Shown here: positions 12,588 through 24,056 of the stretch, piece by piece | Numbering within the stretch: position 1 is the first letter of the stretch | Layout of the letters: the number at the start of each line of letters is the position of its first letter | The notes under the pieces: model-generated | Seen by the model: the letters and a program-made list of their open reading frames with translations, nothing else | Database searches by the model: none | Told to the model about the DNA's origin: nothing | Program-made: the position numbers and the translations under genes | Origin: Reticulitermes speratus | Lineage: Eukaryota > Arthropoda > Insecta > Blattodea > Rhinotermitidae | DNA: 64,000 nt | Direction of reading: 5' to 3' | Assembly: GCA_021186555.1 (NCBI GenBank) | Contig: JAJKFL010000007.1 | Coordinates: 3,408,501 to 3,472,500 of the forward strand

Positions 12588-13146
12588 ATATAGAAAAGAA
12601 ATTCCTCGCATTTTATGAAACCCGAGGGTTCATTGCCGCATTTACAAAAGCCCGCCACCTGTCCCTATCCTGAGCCAGACCAAACCACTACATGCCCCCA
12701 TCCCACTTCTTGAAGATCCATTTTATTTTTAAAATCCTATCTACGCCTAGCTTTTCCAAGCGGTCTCTTTCCCTCAGGTTTCCCCACCAAAACCTTGTAT
12801 GCACTCTCTTGGCTCCCATATGTGCCCTATTCCCGTCCCATCTCATTCGTCTTCATTTGATCCCCCTACTAATATTTGGAGAGGATTACAGATCATAATT
12901 GTCCTCGTTATGCAGTCTTCTCCACTTCCGTTTTACCCCGTCCGTCTTAGACCCAAGTATCTTTCTCAGCACCGTATGCCCGAACACCCTCAGCCTGTAT
13001 TCCTCCATCAATGTGAGACACAAAGTTTCACACCCGTACAAAAGAACAGGCAAAATTATATTTCTGGAGATAGTAATTTTGTGCTCAAGAAGGCAATATG
13101 ACACAATCAGGGAGCAGAGTCTCTCTCGAAATGGTGAAAGTGGCAC
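12588..13146 (-). pseudogene. LINE 3' fragment (RT C-terminal region)
   Basis: On the minus strand the translation contains ILPVLLYGCETLCLTLMEEY and then RLRVFGHTVLRKILG, the conserved tail that follows the RT domain in a common insect LINE. Downstream sequence continues as the degenerate C-terminal and 3' region to about 12588. Frameshifts break the frame. It is the same family as the fragments at 16.9, 57.1 and 62.5 kb. Confidence 0.75.
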
Positions 13147-13359
13147 GAATGTTTATCTTCGATTACGAACTTTGATTGTTCTTGGATTTGTGGGAAATTA
13201 AGTCTTCTATGAACTTCTACGGGAAGGCACTTTTGCTTTATTATTTTCTAACCCAAATACTTCAAAATTTGACAGACACTCGAAGGCTCTATTAACTGCC
13301 TTTAGGTTAGTATGATTTTGTCGTACATTCTCATCACGATATATTGACACACTTAAAAA

Positions 13360-13403
13360 GCGAAGGAACATGTCCGATAGACCTATCGGACATGTTCCTT
13401 CGC
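13360..13403. repeat. Perfect 21-bp palindrome with 2-base spacer
   Basis: Arms 13360-13380 and 13383-13403 are exact reverse complements around AC. Flanking A-rich and T-rich bases extend the pairing imperfectly. Confidence 0.9.
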
Positions 13404-13409
13404 CTCTTT

Positions 13410-14755
13410 TGTTAGAGTTACACGGCTTTCCCAAAAGTACTTTTGTTTTGAAAATCTATAGACGGGTAAACAGACTAGCTCTGCCATAAGCATATGGGAC
13501 AGAAATTAGTATATAAAGCTTTCACAGAAATGTCTGACAGAAGAAATCGTTTTGAACATCAAGTTGTAGATGTTAATATGGTATTAAAATTGCTCTTCAA
13601 GATTGAGTTCAGATGTAGACTGGATAAATTTGTTTCGAATAAGACTACTGACTTTCTCTTTTATAAAAAGCGATGAAATTTCGGTTTTAGTAGGAAGTAA
13701 AGCTTATCTTGATCGTCGGAGAAAATATTAGCTTCTCAATAAGACGTCTGCTCCATCTACTACTAGTACAAACACACTTGTTTCTCTAAGTTTGTACCAA
13801 GGAACATGCAACTTTTCTTCTACCGTTGCTAGGTTTTGTATACTTGTGCAAATTCACGTGGTTGTTCTGGAGGTGTGAAAATCACATTCATTTCAATGTT
13901 GCGAGGCATTCTATGCAGACGAAGAGTGCAGAAAACTAATTTATGGGCCGAAGAAATTTTAAGAATAAATAAGTAACCGTGTTAATATTTACGGCTACCA
14001 TTATAATCAAACAACGGAGAGCACACGTGTAAGATATTAATTAAATAAAGACTAATGGACGTGGTAATTAATTTCACTGATCTCTGATATCTTTGTTCGG
14101 GCATCTGTTAGTTAATAAACTTACAAAAGTAACTCTGGGGCAGACTTTTCGTTCACGATGTTTTATATTCAAACGTTTTCATCAAAGTTGACTTAAAAAA
14201 TTATACATTTAATGAAAAACGTGATTTGTTTAAACCTATTCACGACTCTTTCAGTTACATAAAAGTTACTTTTCTTCGCCATACACTCTGAGCTGCAGAT
14301 GGGCGCGATAAGTTAGACTTAAGTAATGAAATAAATAAAACATAAGCGCTGTTTAAATAAACACGAGCAGAAGCGCGGACCATTATAAGAGCCAGCGGGC
14401 TTCTTGTGTGTCAGACGTTTACACATATACTTGTATATAGCAATATCTGTAGCTTGACTTCTAACATCTAAATATTGCTGACACAAGATTGGATGTGAAC
14501 GAGGTGAGAATATTCAAGTTTCAGTTATTAAATATAGGCTATTTATTTCGAGCACCATCGAGTCAACCCACTCAGATACTTGAGAAGCCATGTCGATTCT
14601 AATCAGCTATACATCGTCTTCTTGTGATATAAATTGAAGAGGCAAACACGTAACATCACGTGGTTTAGTTCAATATATATAAGTTATTCACAACCGTCTA
14701 GGTTCTCATGAAATGCACATAAACCTGTACAATAACACCAAAGTAGGATGAGCAC
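13410..14755. other. No gene recognised
   Basis: AT-rich sequence with a 61-codon open frame at 13494-13676 that has no recognisable domain. No element ends seen. Confidence 0.4.
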
Positions 14756-14761
14756 AGGTGA

Positions 14762-14896
14762 TCATGTGGGCCGTTGCTGCTGATTAGCCGCTCCTTCCGT
14801 CTTTGTCTGCAGCAGCATGTGTCTGAGTGACTGCACCTCTTCCTGTGCTCGTAGCAGGGCGTTCTCGTGCTCCAGCATCGTGGCCCGGAAAGTTAT
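14762..14896 (-). CDS. Probable terminal exon of a coiled-coil protein
   Basis: On the minus strand an acceptor (GGTTCCAG) precedes a 45-codon open segment ending in TGA at 14762-14764. The peptide starts ITFRATMLEHENALLRAQEE and continues with heptad-like Leu/Met spacing (VQSLRHMLLQ) into a Gln-rich end, as in the C-terminus of a coiled-coil protein. GC content is clearly higher than the flanks, supporting real coding sequence. The upstream exons were not located; I do not recognise the gene. Confidence 0.5.
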   Translation of the reverse strand: MTFRATMLEHENALLRAQEEVQSLRHMLLQTKTEGAANQQQRPT

Positions 14897-15616
14897 CTGG
14901 AACCAGCACAGAACTTCAGAACCTTTGATAGACCACGTTCTGTTCTTACATTTGAAAACCACAAATATTAAATTTCGGTTTTTTAGTTGCTTGCGCATAA
15001 TTACTTACATAAATACAAGATTTAGTGACCAGGCATTACGTCTTCTCATTGCATATATGATATAGGTAAAATACACAAATATACCAATATAATTAAGCAA
15101 AGAGTTACGAGCTGTCATAAGAGGTTCTGCGAAAATATCTGAAGCCCATTTGGAATACTTCAGTCACTATAAAGTAGCTAAAAATATTTATGAATCAATA
15201 ATTCTCTATTTTAATTACTTTCATCAGTATAATTTTCAGTAGAACAAATTCCATTTTAAGTTAAAACTCTCCAGATATAGTCTCAGTGTTTTGCATCTTC
15301 GTCATGTTCATAATTGTAATGAGCTATATATATATATAACTACTCGTACGTGGTTATATTAAAGGTAATATTGTCCCTGTGCACAACATATATGCATATG
15401 TGAGAGTGGAGATGTAGCTGCACTAATTACCGACCTCGGCACTAGATGGTAATATTCTCCGTATAAAGTTAGGTACACAAATTCGCAACATTTCAGTAAA
15501 TTTTCGCTTTAAATGGGAAGTTAAGAATCAATTTATCTTAGACTTTATCTTGTGTTACTCTCTGGAAAAAAGATTAAACTTTGCGTATTTTTCCTAAATT
15601 ACCTCATACTGAAAAT

Positions 15617-15850
15617 ATGAGCAAGTACATGAAGTGTTGTTAGCATCAGTCAGGTACATGAAGTGTTGTTAGCATCAGTCAGGTACATGAAGTGTTGTTA
15701 GCATCAGTCAGGTACATGAAGTGTTGTTAGCATCAGTCAGGTACATGAAGTGTTGTTAGCATCAGTCAGGTACATGAAGTGTTGTTAGCAACAGTCAGGT
15801 ACCTGAAGTGTTGTTAGCAACAGTCAGGTACATGAAGTGTAGTTAGCATC
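15617..15850. repeat. 29-bp minisatellite, 8 units
   Basis: Unit GTACATGAAGTGTTGTTAGC plus ATCAGTCAG. The last three units carry substitutions. Confidence 0.95.
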
Positions 15851-16220
15851 CGTCCTACCTAAGAATTTCGCAACGCCGTTATTGAAATTAGAACATCCAA
15901 ATATTCTAGCCATCAAATCCACAACAATTTTTTGATCGCCGCAAAATTTTCAGGAGATGGACACGCAGAAACACAGGTCAAAATATTTTACCGCCACCAA
16001 ACATTACTGAAGTTTTTGTAACACTCTTGCTTTTTATGACAGACGTCTGTTGAAAACAAAAGTGTCAAAAGAATTTTGAACTAATGCATTTTCAAGATGG
16101 ACGATATTTCATAGCGTTAGCCCCTTATTATGTAAGGTGTGAATGTTAGATATCAATTCATCTATAAGGCCAAAGTATATATATCATTGTTCGAACTTTT
16201 TTTCTTTTAAGGTTTCCCAG

Positions 16221-16262
16221 TTCCCCCCCACTTCTTGGCCGTTCAAATGGACAACCAACAAG
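16221..16262 (+). CDS. Candidate upstream exon of the cassette gene
   Basis: A strong acceptor (TTTCTTTTAAGGTTTCCCAG) precedes 42 bases that end at a GTATGT donor. In the phase used by the cassettes (one incoming base, one outgoing) it reads PPHFLAVQMDNQQ. It lies 0.9 kb before exon A1 and would join to it in frame. The peptide is short and unrecognised, so the evidence rests on splice sites and phase only. Confidence 0.45.
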
Positions 16263-16889
16263 GTATGTAATAGCTTATATGTGCGTAACAGTGATGCCTT
16301 GCGATGTGTTACCGGTTTCATTAGGCACTGTACTGTATTGTACAGGGCTACAAAACATATAGAACATGTCAGAAAAATACAATATGAAACATAAATATAC
16401 AACATAAAACATAAATACATAAGGCATCATTGAGGATCACATATGAACCCAATATAATACGCAAGTGTGGATATAATATATAAATATGCAAGAGACATTA
16501 CAAATTTACAATGTGCATAGTGTGACAAGACGGCTGTCCGAATAGACAGATAAAATATATCCAAGGCCAAGTTGGTACATCACAGTTTAATAAATGTATA
16601 TTGAAAGTATTAAATACTGGAATAAATATAAATTTGATAATATTAAATAATCATTAAACAAACAATAAAGAAATTTGCATAATACGCAGAATAAATAAAT
16701 AAATAAATAGATTGATTCCACAGCATTGGACCCAGCACAGGTCCAACAACCAAAGGACCCAACACGTCACACATCCGTCAATACATATGAACACAAAATC
16801 ACAGCAAATATATAAAAACAGTTTCATTTTAAACATCACAATGAAAATTCAATCACAAATTCTCGCAATCAGAATGCAGGACAAAATCA

Positions 16890-17095
16890 CAACATAAAGA
16901 TAGATAATAAATCCTTTAAAGGGGTGGAACAGTTCAAATATCTGGGAACAGCTCTTAAAGGAATCGAAATTCCATTCAGGGAGAAATTAAGAGCAGATTT
17001 AAGTCGAGGAATGCTTGTTATCATTCGGTGCAGGATCTTGTGTCTTACAGTTTGCTGTCCAAAAATACAAACATTAAGATACACAGAACTATAAT
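16890..17095 (+). pseudogene. LINE RT C-terminal fragment next to exon A1
   Basis: Translation gives pieces such as FKGVEQFKYLGTALKGIE and, after a frameshift, a segment equivalent to the SKNIKIKIYKTII region that follows the RT palm. A shortened form (about 60 bases) recurs before exons A2 (18300-18360) and A4 (32685-32745) and a full form before A3 (31510-31735), so this LINE scrap is part of the duplicated cassette unit. Confidence 0.7.
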
Positions 17096-17163
17096 TGCAA
17101 TTGGAAGTGTATGCTTGAAGCTTGAATGAATGAATGAATTAATTAATTAATTCCATGTTCCAG

Positions 17164-18279
17164 GACCAGAGCGTATACTTGTGCTAATTGGAACACTACG
17201 AGTTCCAAATGCGGGACTGCCCCCAGGTAAGCGAAGTCATCTTGTGATTGTTAGGCAGGGGTAAGAATATTCCACTCCTACCAACATTATTACATTACAT
17301 TTGTGTATACTATTTCAACCAAAACCTGTAAGATTCTGCGTTATTGATATCACGCTGTATGTTGCCAATTGTGGCCTATTTTACTGCTGCAAGTTTTGCA
17401 GAAATTTTTGTATCAGCTCCCTGAAGATGGCATGATATAACGCAGAAACTTGTAGGAGCTATGTGAAAGATAGTACGAACGAATAGTGAATAGTGCATTG
17501 TTGGTGTTATGTAAGTTTGTAACTTTGTCATAATGCATGGAATAAACAGTGTAAAGAAGTGCAGAAGAATTTCAGAATGGAATATTGCATTAATGTTGTT
17601 CAGGATGTTTATACTTGGCTGTGTATGTTTCATGGGTATGAACTGTAAGTGATTTAATTTGTAATGGATATTAGGAGTAGATCTATTGTATGCATTGGTA
17701 TTGATTTTTCTAAAGTATATAACTGTTATCATTGTTACAGGGGTCACACTGAGGGTGCAAGTCCCCGCAGAAACTGAAGGTAAGTGTGTGTGAAGAAAAG
17801 ACAAGTTAAGCTGTACTTTACACGTGTTGTTAAGAATGAAATCAATTAATTCCATTGTTCTATATTCCAGTGCCACAGTTCATACGTGAATACGTATTCC
17901 TGATTGCGGCCCCTGTGGCGCCTGGAACAATGCAAATATACGGTAAGAGATCTTCAGTACAGAGCTTGCGGAAATAAAGATATGGAGCTTTGTGCACCTT
18001 TGTACTAATTTATATGTTAAGAATAGATCCATTGATATTGATATTTCTAAATGACATAACTGATATCTTTGTTACTGAGGTAGTGCCACCACCACACGTT
18101 CCAATACCCCAGTGTCCACCACCACAGCCACAGGGTCCACAGCCACAGGGTCCACAGCCACAGGGTCCACAACCCCAGGGTCCACCACCACAGGGCCTGA
18201 TGCACCTCGACCCCACAGTCCTGAAGGCCCACCCTCGCCGAGAGATGAATCCAGTTCCGGGATGAGTCTCTTCCTGCAG
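17164..18279 (+). CDS. Cassette 1 of unrecognised tandem-exon gene (exons A1, B1, C1, D1)
   Basis: Four exons: A1 17164-17226, B1 17741-17779, C1 17871-17942, D1 18080-18279, each with AG and GT borders. A, B and C are symmetric phase-1 exons of 21, 13 and 24 codons (for example C1 contains EYVFLIAAPVAPGTMQIY). The ancestral acceptor of D (CAG, seen in D4) reads CTG here, so the AG two bases later is used. This puts D1 into a Thr/Ser/Gly-rich frame (repeats of STATG), and a one-base deletion then returns it to the ancestral frame for GPDAPRPHSPEGPPSPRDES. D1 leaves in phase 0, which fits the altered exon A2. I do not recognise the protein; hydrophobic C and the Pro-rich D suggest a short beta-type module plus a linker. 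Confidence 0.6.
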
Positions 18280-18421
18280 GTAAATTATGCATCCTTCAGT
18301 TTCCATCTTCCAGTTTGCTGTCCAAAAATACAAACATTAAGATACACAGAACTATAATTGCAATTGCAAGTGTATGCTTGAAGCTTGAATTAATTAATAA
18401 TTAATTAATTCCATATTCCAG

Positions 18422-19518
18422 GACCAGATCAAGAACTGTTTCTACTTGGCAAGCCTTCGGTTTGCCAATGCGGGACTGCCCGCAGGTAAGCGAAGTCGTC
18501 TTGTGACTGTTAGGCAGTGGTAAGAATATTCCACTCTTACCAACATTATTACATTACATTTGTGTATACTATTTCAACCAAAACCTGTAAGATTCTGCGT
18601 TATTGATATCACACTGTATGTATGCCAATTGTGGCCTATTTTACTGCTGTAAGTTTTGCAGAAATTTTGGTGTCAGCTCCCTGAAGATGGCATGATATAA
18701 CGCAGAAACTTGTAGGAGCTATGTGAAAGATAGTACGAACAAATAGTGAATAGTGCATTTGTTGGTGTTATGTAAGTTTCTAACTTTGTCATAATGCATG
18801 GAATAAACAGTGTAAAGAAGTGCAGAAGAATTTCAGAATGGAATACTGCATTAATGTTGTTCAGGATGTTTATACTTGGCTGTGTATGTTTCATGGGTAT
18901 GAACTGTAAGTGATTTAATTTGTAATGGATATTAGGAGTAGATCTATTGTATGCATTGGTATTGATTTTTCTAAAGTATATAACTGTTATCATTGTTACA
19001 GAGGTCACACTGAGGGTGCCCATCCCGGAAGGCATTATCTGTAAGTGTTTGTTAAGGAAAGACAAGTTAAGCTGTACTTTACACGTGTTGTTAAGAATGC
19101 TATCAATTAATTCCATTGTTCTATATTCCAGTGCCACAGTTCATCAGTGAATACGCATTCCTGATTGCGGCCCCTGTTGCGCCTGGAACAATACAAATAT
19201 ACGGTAAGAGATCTTCAATACAGAGCTTGCAGAAATAAAGATATTGAGCTTTGTGCACCTTTGTACTAATTTAGTTGTTAAGAATAGATCCATTGATATT
19301 GATATTTCTAAATGACATAACTGATATCTTTGTTACTGAGGTAGTGCCCCCACCGCCACAAGCAGGACCCCAGGGTCCACCACCCCTGGGTGCACCAATT
19401 CAGGTTCCTCCACCCCTGGGTGCACCAACACAGGTTCCACCACCCCAGGGTGCACCACCCCAAGAGCCGCCCAATGAAGTAAGTGAATTATTTAATAAAG
19501 TGGGCATGCTAACAGTTT
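18422..19518 (+). CDS. Cassette 2 of the tandem-exon gene (A2, B2, C2, D2)
   Basis: Exons: A2 18422-18485, B2 19002-19040, C2 19132-19203 and D2 starting at 19341 or 19366. A2 carries one extra base relative to A3; entered in phase 0 from D1 it reads DQIKNCFYLASLRFANAG and leaves in phase 1, so the two changes cancel. C2 differs from C1 at a few residues (ISEYAFLIAAPV). D2 can be read from the first AG, giving a Thr/Gly frame that meets TGA, or from an in-phase AGCAG 25 bases later, giving PPPLGAP/PPPQGAP repeats that run to a TAA ending at 19518. D2 is followed by mariner-derived sequence, so block I may end here. Which acceptor is used is unknown. Confidence 0.5.
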
Positions 19519-19559
19519 AAATGGGAAATTTTCGAGCACCCTCAATGCAGTAAGTGGTT

Positions 19560-19775
19560 GTCACTTGTTTCTCCACCTCAAAGAAATCATTTTGCCAGCC
19601 AGTCTCGGCAGTGACCAAGAGACAAAAGATGTTGTGCAGGACTGGCTGAACGGCTTGGCAGCAACCTTTTCAACAAAGGCATACAACAGCTGGTCCCACG
19701 ACATGACAGGTGCCTAAATTTGCATGGCAACTATGTGGAGAAGCAGTTTAATGTAGGCACTAACATTTTGCAGTA
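19560..19775 (+). pseudogene. C-terminal fragment of a mariner-type transposase
   Basis: Translation yields KDVVQDWLNGLAATF and then, after a frame change, GIQQLVPRHDRCLNLHG, the characteristic end of mariner-type transposases of the SETMAR group. The catalytic region is absent. It directly follows exon D2 of cassette 2 and may have replaced the original end of block I. Confidence 0.7.
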
Positions 19776-19779
19776 AAGA

Positions 19780-20420
19780 TATTTTTTTAAAACAAATTCT
19801 TCAAACACTTCTTTTGCACCCAATTGGTTCTTACTTTCTGGATGTGCTACATACATGAGTGACTTAAGTACTAAGTGACCATTTCAACATAGCTGCTTGC
19901 AGAATAGGTCTAATGTACTGTTGGATAACTTTTCGTCTCGTACTAAATGCACTTCAATGCATGTATGTGAATGCAACTTGAAGTATATATGCCACATAAG
20001 TCTTTTAAGAAGATGAATTGCACATTTTTAGGGATATATTATTTGTTCTTCATTTTGCTTTTTATATATTGCTACAAGTGCTGTTTTATTGTTTTAGAGC
20101 AGTTTAAAAGCCAAACGGTTAATTTTGAAATTTAAGGTGGGATGCATATCATTTTAACAAATAAAGAGGTTAAGAATTTTTGTTAACTCTCCAGTGATGC
20201 TGGGGTTTAATTTCCATCTACTTGCCAGGGCAGAGAGGTTTTAAATTTATTGTTGCCATACATACAGTCACAAGGCTGGCAATTAATAGTTAAAATTAAA
20301 TACCATTCAGAATATTGTATGCCTTTAGTAAGAAAATAGAGTACATTGCTATTATTGAATTTAAAATTTTATTCAGTTGCTGTCTGTTAGCTGATGTGTA
20401 TTTTATATAACCATCCTGGG
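19780..20420. other. No gene recognised
   Basis: AT-rich stretch without open frames of protein character. Confidence 0.5.
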
Positions 20421-20424
20421 ATGG

Positions 20425-20990
20425 CTAAGCGTTTTGAGTCCAAGACCCTAACAAAAAGTATTTTAAACTAAAAATTGCAAGGGCATATGATTTATTGTAC
20501 ATTGAAACACAGCTGTCACTGGTGATGAGCTGCATTTTATTCCTACTGCAGTAGTAAACGACATCCCTTAACCCCTCTGGCGGGGGTGGTTCATCTGAAT
20601 CATAGGGGAGGTATGCCGAGGTAACAAAAAGTTCCCTCTTGCTCCCTCCTCTACTGTAAGTCACCCTCACCGTCATCACATCCCTAGAACAGTGCTCTGA
20701 CAGTGAAAAGGCATGAACTGTGTTCCTGACAAAAATGCAGGATCTAGGAGCAATAACAGGTCCAGCAGAAAACAGTGTCCCCCTTATGTTGTGTAACCCC
20801 CTTATTCAGTTCCCATAAACTCAGGGTTCCTGAATAAGTGCTATATCTATCTCCCATACAGCAGTTTTCGGCAAAGGAGTGCTGTCACCGCCCTGCTATG
20901 GTGCAGATTAATTTGAATAATTTTACACTTGTGGGACACCTTGTGTCCGTGACTTTTGTCAGATGCTCAATGTCCCTAGGTTTGCTGGGA
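20425..20990 (-). pseudogene. R1/Jockey-like LINE, endonuclease domain fragment
   Basis: Reading leftward from about 20960 the minus strand encodes QINLHHSRAVTALLCRK, the typical start of an APE-type endonuclease in R1-like LINE ORF2. After frameshifts it continues with DIALIQEPWVYG, RSCIFVRNTVHAFSL and TVRVTYSRGGSKRELFVTSA, then YLPYDSDEPPP. The Asp/Glu pair of IQEPW is present, but frameshifts and truncation before the histidine motif make it dead. The sequence to 21553 may be its ORF1 side, without a motif I can name. Confidence 0.75.
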
Positions 20991-21965
20991 ATACCAGCTC
21001 CCTGGGGTGGTTCACCAGGCAGGCTGGCCCCTGTTGAGCACAACTAGCAGGTCCTTCTGTACCACAGCGTCCCTGCTTTTGATAGGTTTTTTATTTCGTG
21101 TTTTCTCCATAAGAGTCACACGAGTAATGGGGAAATAATAGTCACCACCTGCAGAGCCCCTAACGAGTGGAAGGCATAAATACAACGGGATGCTACCTGG
21201 TGCCCCGAGGGGATTGTTAAGGGCACTGCTATCACCACCTCAGTGCCATGCAGCCCTCGGCATGATGCCTCACACCTTTGAACCATTGCCCCTGTTAGCT
21301 GCCTATAGATGTTACGCCCCTCTGAACGGGGATGCCAGAGGTTGATTTTGGAGGGGTGCTTTGCCACTTCGTTCACCACAGATGTCTTGTGGACTGGCCT
21401 GGCACTCAAAAAGCAATGTGAACGTGATTCTCTGTCCAGCACTTCCCGACATCCAAAAGTCCATTGCTGTATGTGTTCCCAGGCTTCACTTGCATGATTT
21501 GATAAGAATGGCTTTAAGATTATGATGAGTATGGAGCATGGGTGAAACAACACTGACAGGTGGAAACCAAAGTACTGGGAGACGAACCTGTCCCTGTGCC
21601 ACTTTGTCCACCACAGAATCCCATGTTGACTGACCTGTGATCAGGCCCAGGCCTTTGCAATAGGATGTTGCCTACTAACCACCTGAGCACTTACTTTGCC
21701 TTACCTTGACATTATACATACCATAGCAGCTGTTTGGGATAAGAATTGTTAGATGTAACAATTCCTTATGATTCGGGTAAAAATTCAGTCGCCATTCAAA
21801 GGGGATGTAGGAAGTGTCATTGAGATGATGGATTATACATGCCAGTTTCTGCATTACATTCCTAGCCTTCATGTTTATAAATTGGTAACTTTTGTCTTGT
21901 CAACAGGATGGAGCACGTCTAGCAGAGGGCGAGGGAACCAACTATTGCACATAATGAAGCCATTA

Positions 21966-22160
21966 TCAACTATGTAGTGCTTTTTGGATTGAAATAAAAT
22001 TAACAGTAATATAGGTTATACAGTTCAGTGTAAGTAGGCCTAAAAATGTCTTGCCACCAGTTAACTCTAGAATTCCCAACAATAAAAAGTGAAATGTAAA
22101 ACTACAAAGATGTGCATCTTTGGTCAATAGCAAAAACCATTTGACCAAGGGGCCAATTCA
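21966..22160. repeat. Approx. 195-bp dispersed repeat, copy 1
   Basis: Matches 23866-24056 in the same orientation, including GAAATAAAATTAACAGTAAT and GTGCATCTTTGGTCAATAGC. Unknown family. Confidence 0.85.
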
Positions 22161-22196
22161 GGGTTTTGTGATTTTTTTCTAGTCCCTTCATGGTGG

Positions 22197-22501
22197 GGTC
22201 GCGGTGGCGCAGTTGGTTGAGGCACTGCACTACAAACCGGAACGTCGCGGTTCGATTCCCGATGGTGTCGCTGGAATTTTTCACTGACATAATCGTTTCG
22301 GTCGCACTATGGCCCTGGGGTCGACTCAGCCTCTAATAGAAATGAGTACCAGGAATCTTTCCTGGGGGGTAAAGACGGCCGGTGCGTAGGGCTGACAACC
22401 TTACCACCTTCATGTGCCGATTGTCTAAAAACCTGGGAGCCTCGACCTCCTGGAGCCCTAAGGGCCTTTCAAGGCCTGTAATGGGATTGCTTTACCTTTT
22501 A
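22197..22501 (+). mobile_element. Full-length tRNA-derived SINE with 13-bp target-site duplication
   Basis: A box (TGGCGCAGTTGG) and exact B box (GGTTCGATTCC) lie at the expected distance in a tRNA-like head, followed by a body of about 220 bases. Identical direct repeats CCCTTCATGGTGG flank it at 22184-22196 and 22502-22514. It looks young and complete. Confidence 0.88.
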
Positions 22502-22514
22502 CCCTTCATGGTGG

Positions 22515-23860
22515 CACCGTGAGATTTATTTGAGATATATGTAGAAATTGAATGCTGAGCATCTGGACTTTGGGATGTGATGTGTCGCTGGGTGAGTGGT
22601 TCCTGACATTTCAAAGGAACATCATGCATTTACCTTCAGAGTCAAGGAGTCCAAGAAGGACTTCCTTGAACTTCTTGACTCTTGAACATGAAAGCATTAT
22701 GTTTCTTTGAAACTAGGATCTACTCAGCCAATGACTCTGTCACTGTCTGTTTCTTTGCCATTTCTAATGGATGAATGCTGCCTCTTATGGGGAGGAGGTG
22801 ATGATAAGAGCTGTTTTATTCAGCTTGGACCTTCACCCTGGAAGAGATGGAACAGGACAAATGTGAAAATCGTATGTAATTTTTCTTTTTTTTTGTCTCA
22901 ACAAATTCTTGGTGATCTTGGGTTTTCTTCATTTTCTTTGACAGCATTGTTTATCTCATCATGTGTGAAAAAAATGAAGTTCTTTGGATACTGCAGATTT
23001 TCGAATGAAGTGCAACAATTTTGAACCCGTTGGTCAACCCCCTATTTACTACTGTAAGATATGATTGATCCATCCAACCTGGTACATGGTGACATCAGTG
23101 GAGGGATATAGGCATTCAACCATTCTTAAGTCTGTAATATGGGAGGAAATGATAATTTTTCACTCTGTGCTGCCCAAAAACAAACTGGGTCATCAACTGT
23201 GGGCTTAAACAGTTTCGATGAAATGCTGCATGCAGTGAGTGCATATGGCAACTGCAGTGCCAGGTGGTGTACCGTCAGATTACTGTGTTCATGTTTGTTG
23301 TCAGGGGAACAGTCAGGTATGTCACTATGCTGGAGATGTCGTCAAAGAAAGCTCTTTACGCATTTATATGACCAACTATTCTGTTGTCAGGTGTGAATGG
23401 ATTATTGATGTTAGAACATTGATCCCATATTTGATATCTGATTTTGCTTCTGGCAGAGTGCAGTACCTCAGATGTGAGAAAGTTTGGTATGCAATGTCAG
23501 AAATGTATTCCATACTCATTCAGTTTAATGTGGCCTAATATCATTAGCTGTATTCTGGGGCTCTCCCACTTCATTCCTTTGCTGAGGCTGTATACAGCTT
23601 GCACAAAAATGTTCATGAAGCACAGTAATATAGAACTTTATACAGTAGAACCCTGTTAAGATGTCTTTCAAGGGACCAGAGGGTTAGGGACTTCTTAAGT
23701 GGGAAGACTTATTAAGAGGGAAGCTTATTAAAAGCAATAGGATTTTGGGACTTTAAAAATCAGATTTCTTACAGGGGTAAACTTATGCGGGGACTTCTTA
23801 TCCGGGTTCTACCATGCATTTTGATGTCTAATTAATTTTATTTCAATCCAACAAATGCAC
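22515..23860. other. No gene recognised
   Basis: Contains a GTGTCGCTGGGTGAGTGGTT piece of a dispersed palindromic family at about 22580 and a CAGTAGAACCCTGTTAAG word near 23644 resembling a pogo/Tigger-type terminal repeat. Open frames here lack domain character. Confidence 0.4.
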
Positions 23861-23865
23861 AATAA

Positions 23866-24056
23866 CAATGTAGTGCTTTTGTTGGATTGAAATAAAATTA
23901 ACAGTAATATAGGTTATACATTTCAGTGTAAGTAGGCCTAAAATGTCTTGCCACAGTGTTAACTCTACAATTCCCAACAATAAAAAGTGAAATGAAAAAC
24001 TACAAAAATGTGCATCTTTGGTCAATAGCAAAATCCATTTTGGACCAAGGGGCCAA
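23866..24056. repeat. Approx. 195-bp dispersed repeat, copy 2
   Basis: Direct copy of 21966-22160 with scattered substitutions and small indels. Confidence 0.85.

Larger units (their letters stand above)
16377..19350 (+). repeat. Segmental duplication block I (partner of 30973-33690)
   Basis: From about 16377 the sequence matches 30973 onward at high identity: the same AT-rich lead, a LINE tail piece, then two four-exon cassettes with introns. In block II the A-B introns lack about 210 bases present in block I. The duplicate copies are in the same orientation about 14.6 kb apart. Confidence 0.85.

Noticed and set aside
17376-17876. Minus-strand 166-codon frame, with a near copy at 18673-19137
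   Set aside because: It lies across the A-B and B-C introns and is duplicated with them; similarity follows the DNA duplication and shows no domain.
18010-18333. Gly/Cys-rich minus-strand frame opposite exon D1
   Set aside because: Shadow of the Pro/Gln repeat on the plus strand.
22197-22300. Possible functional tRNA gene
   Set aside because: A and B boxes fit, but target duplications and the long body show a SINE; the cloverleaf is not complete.
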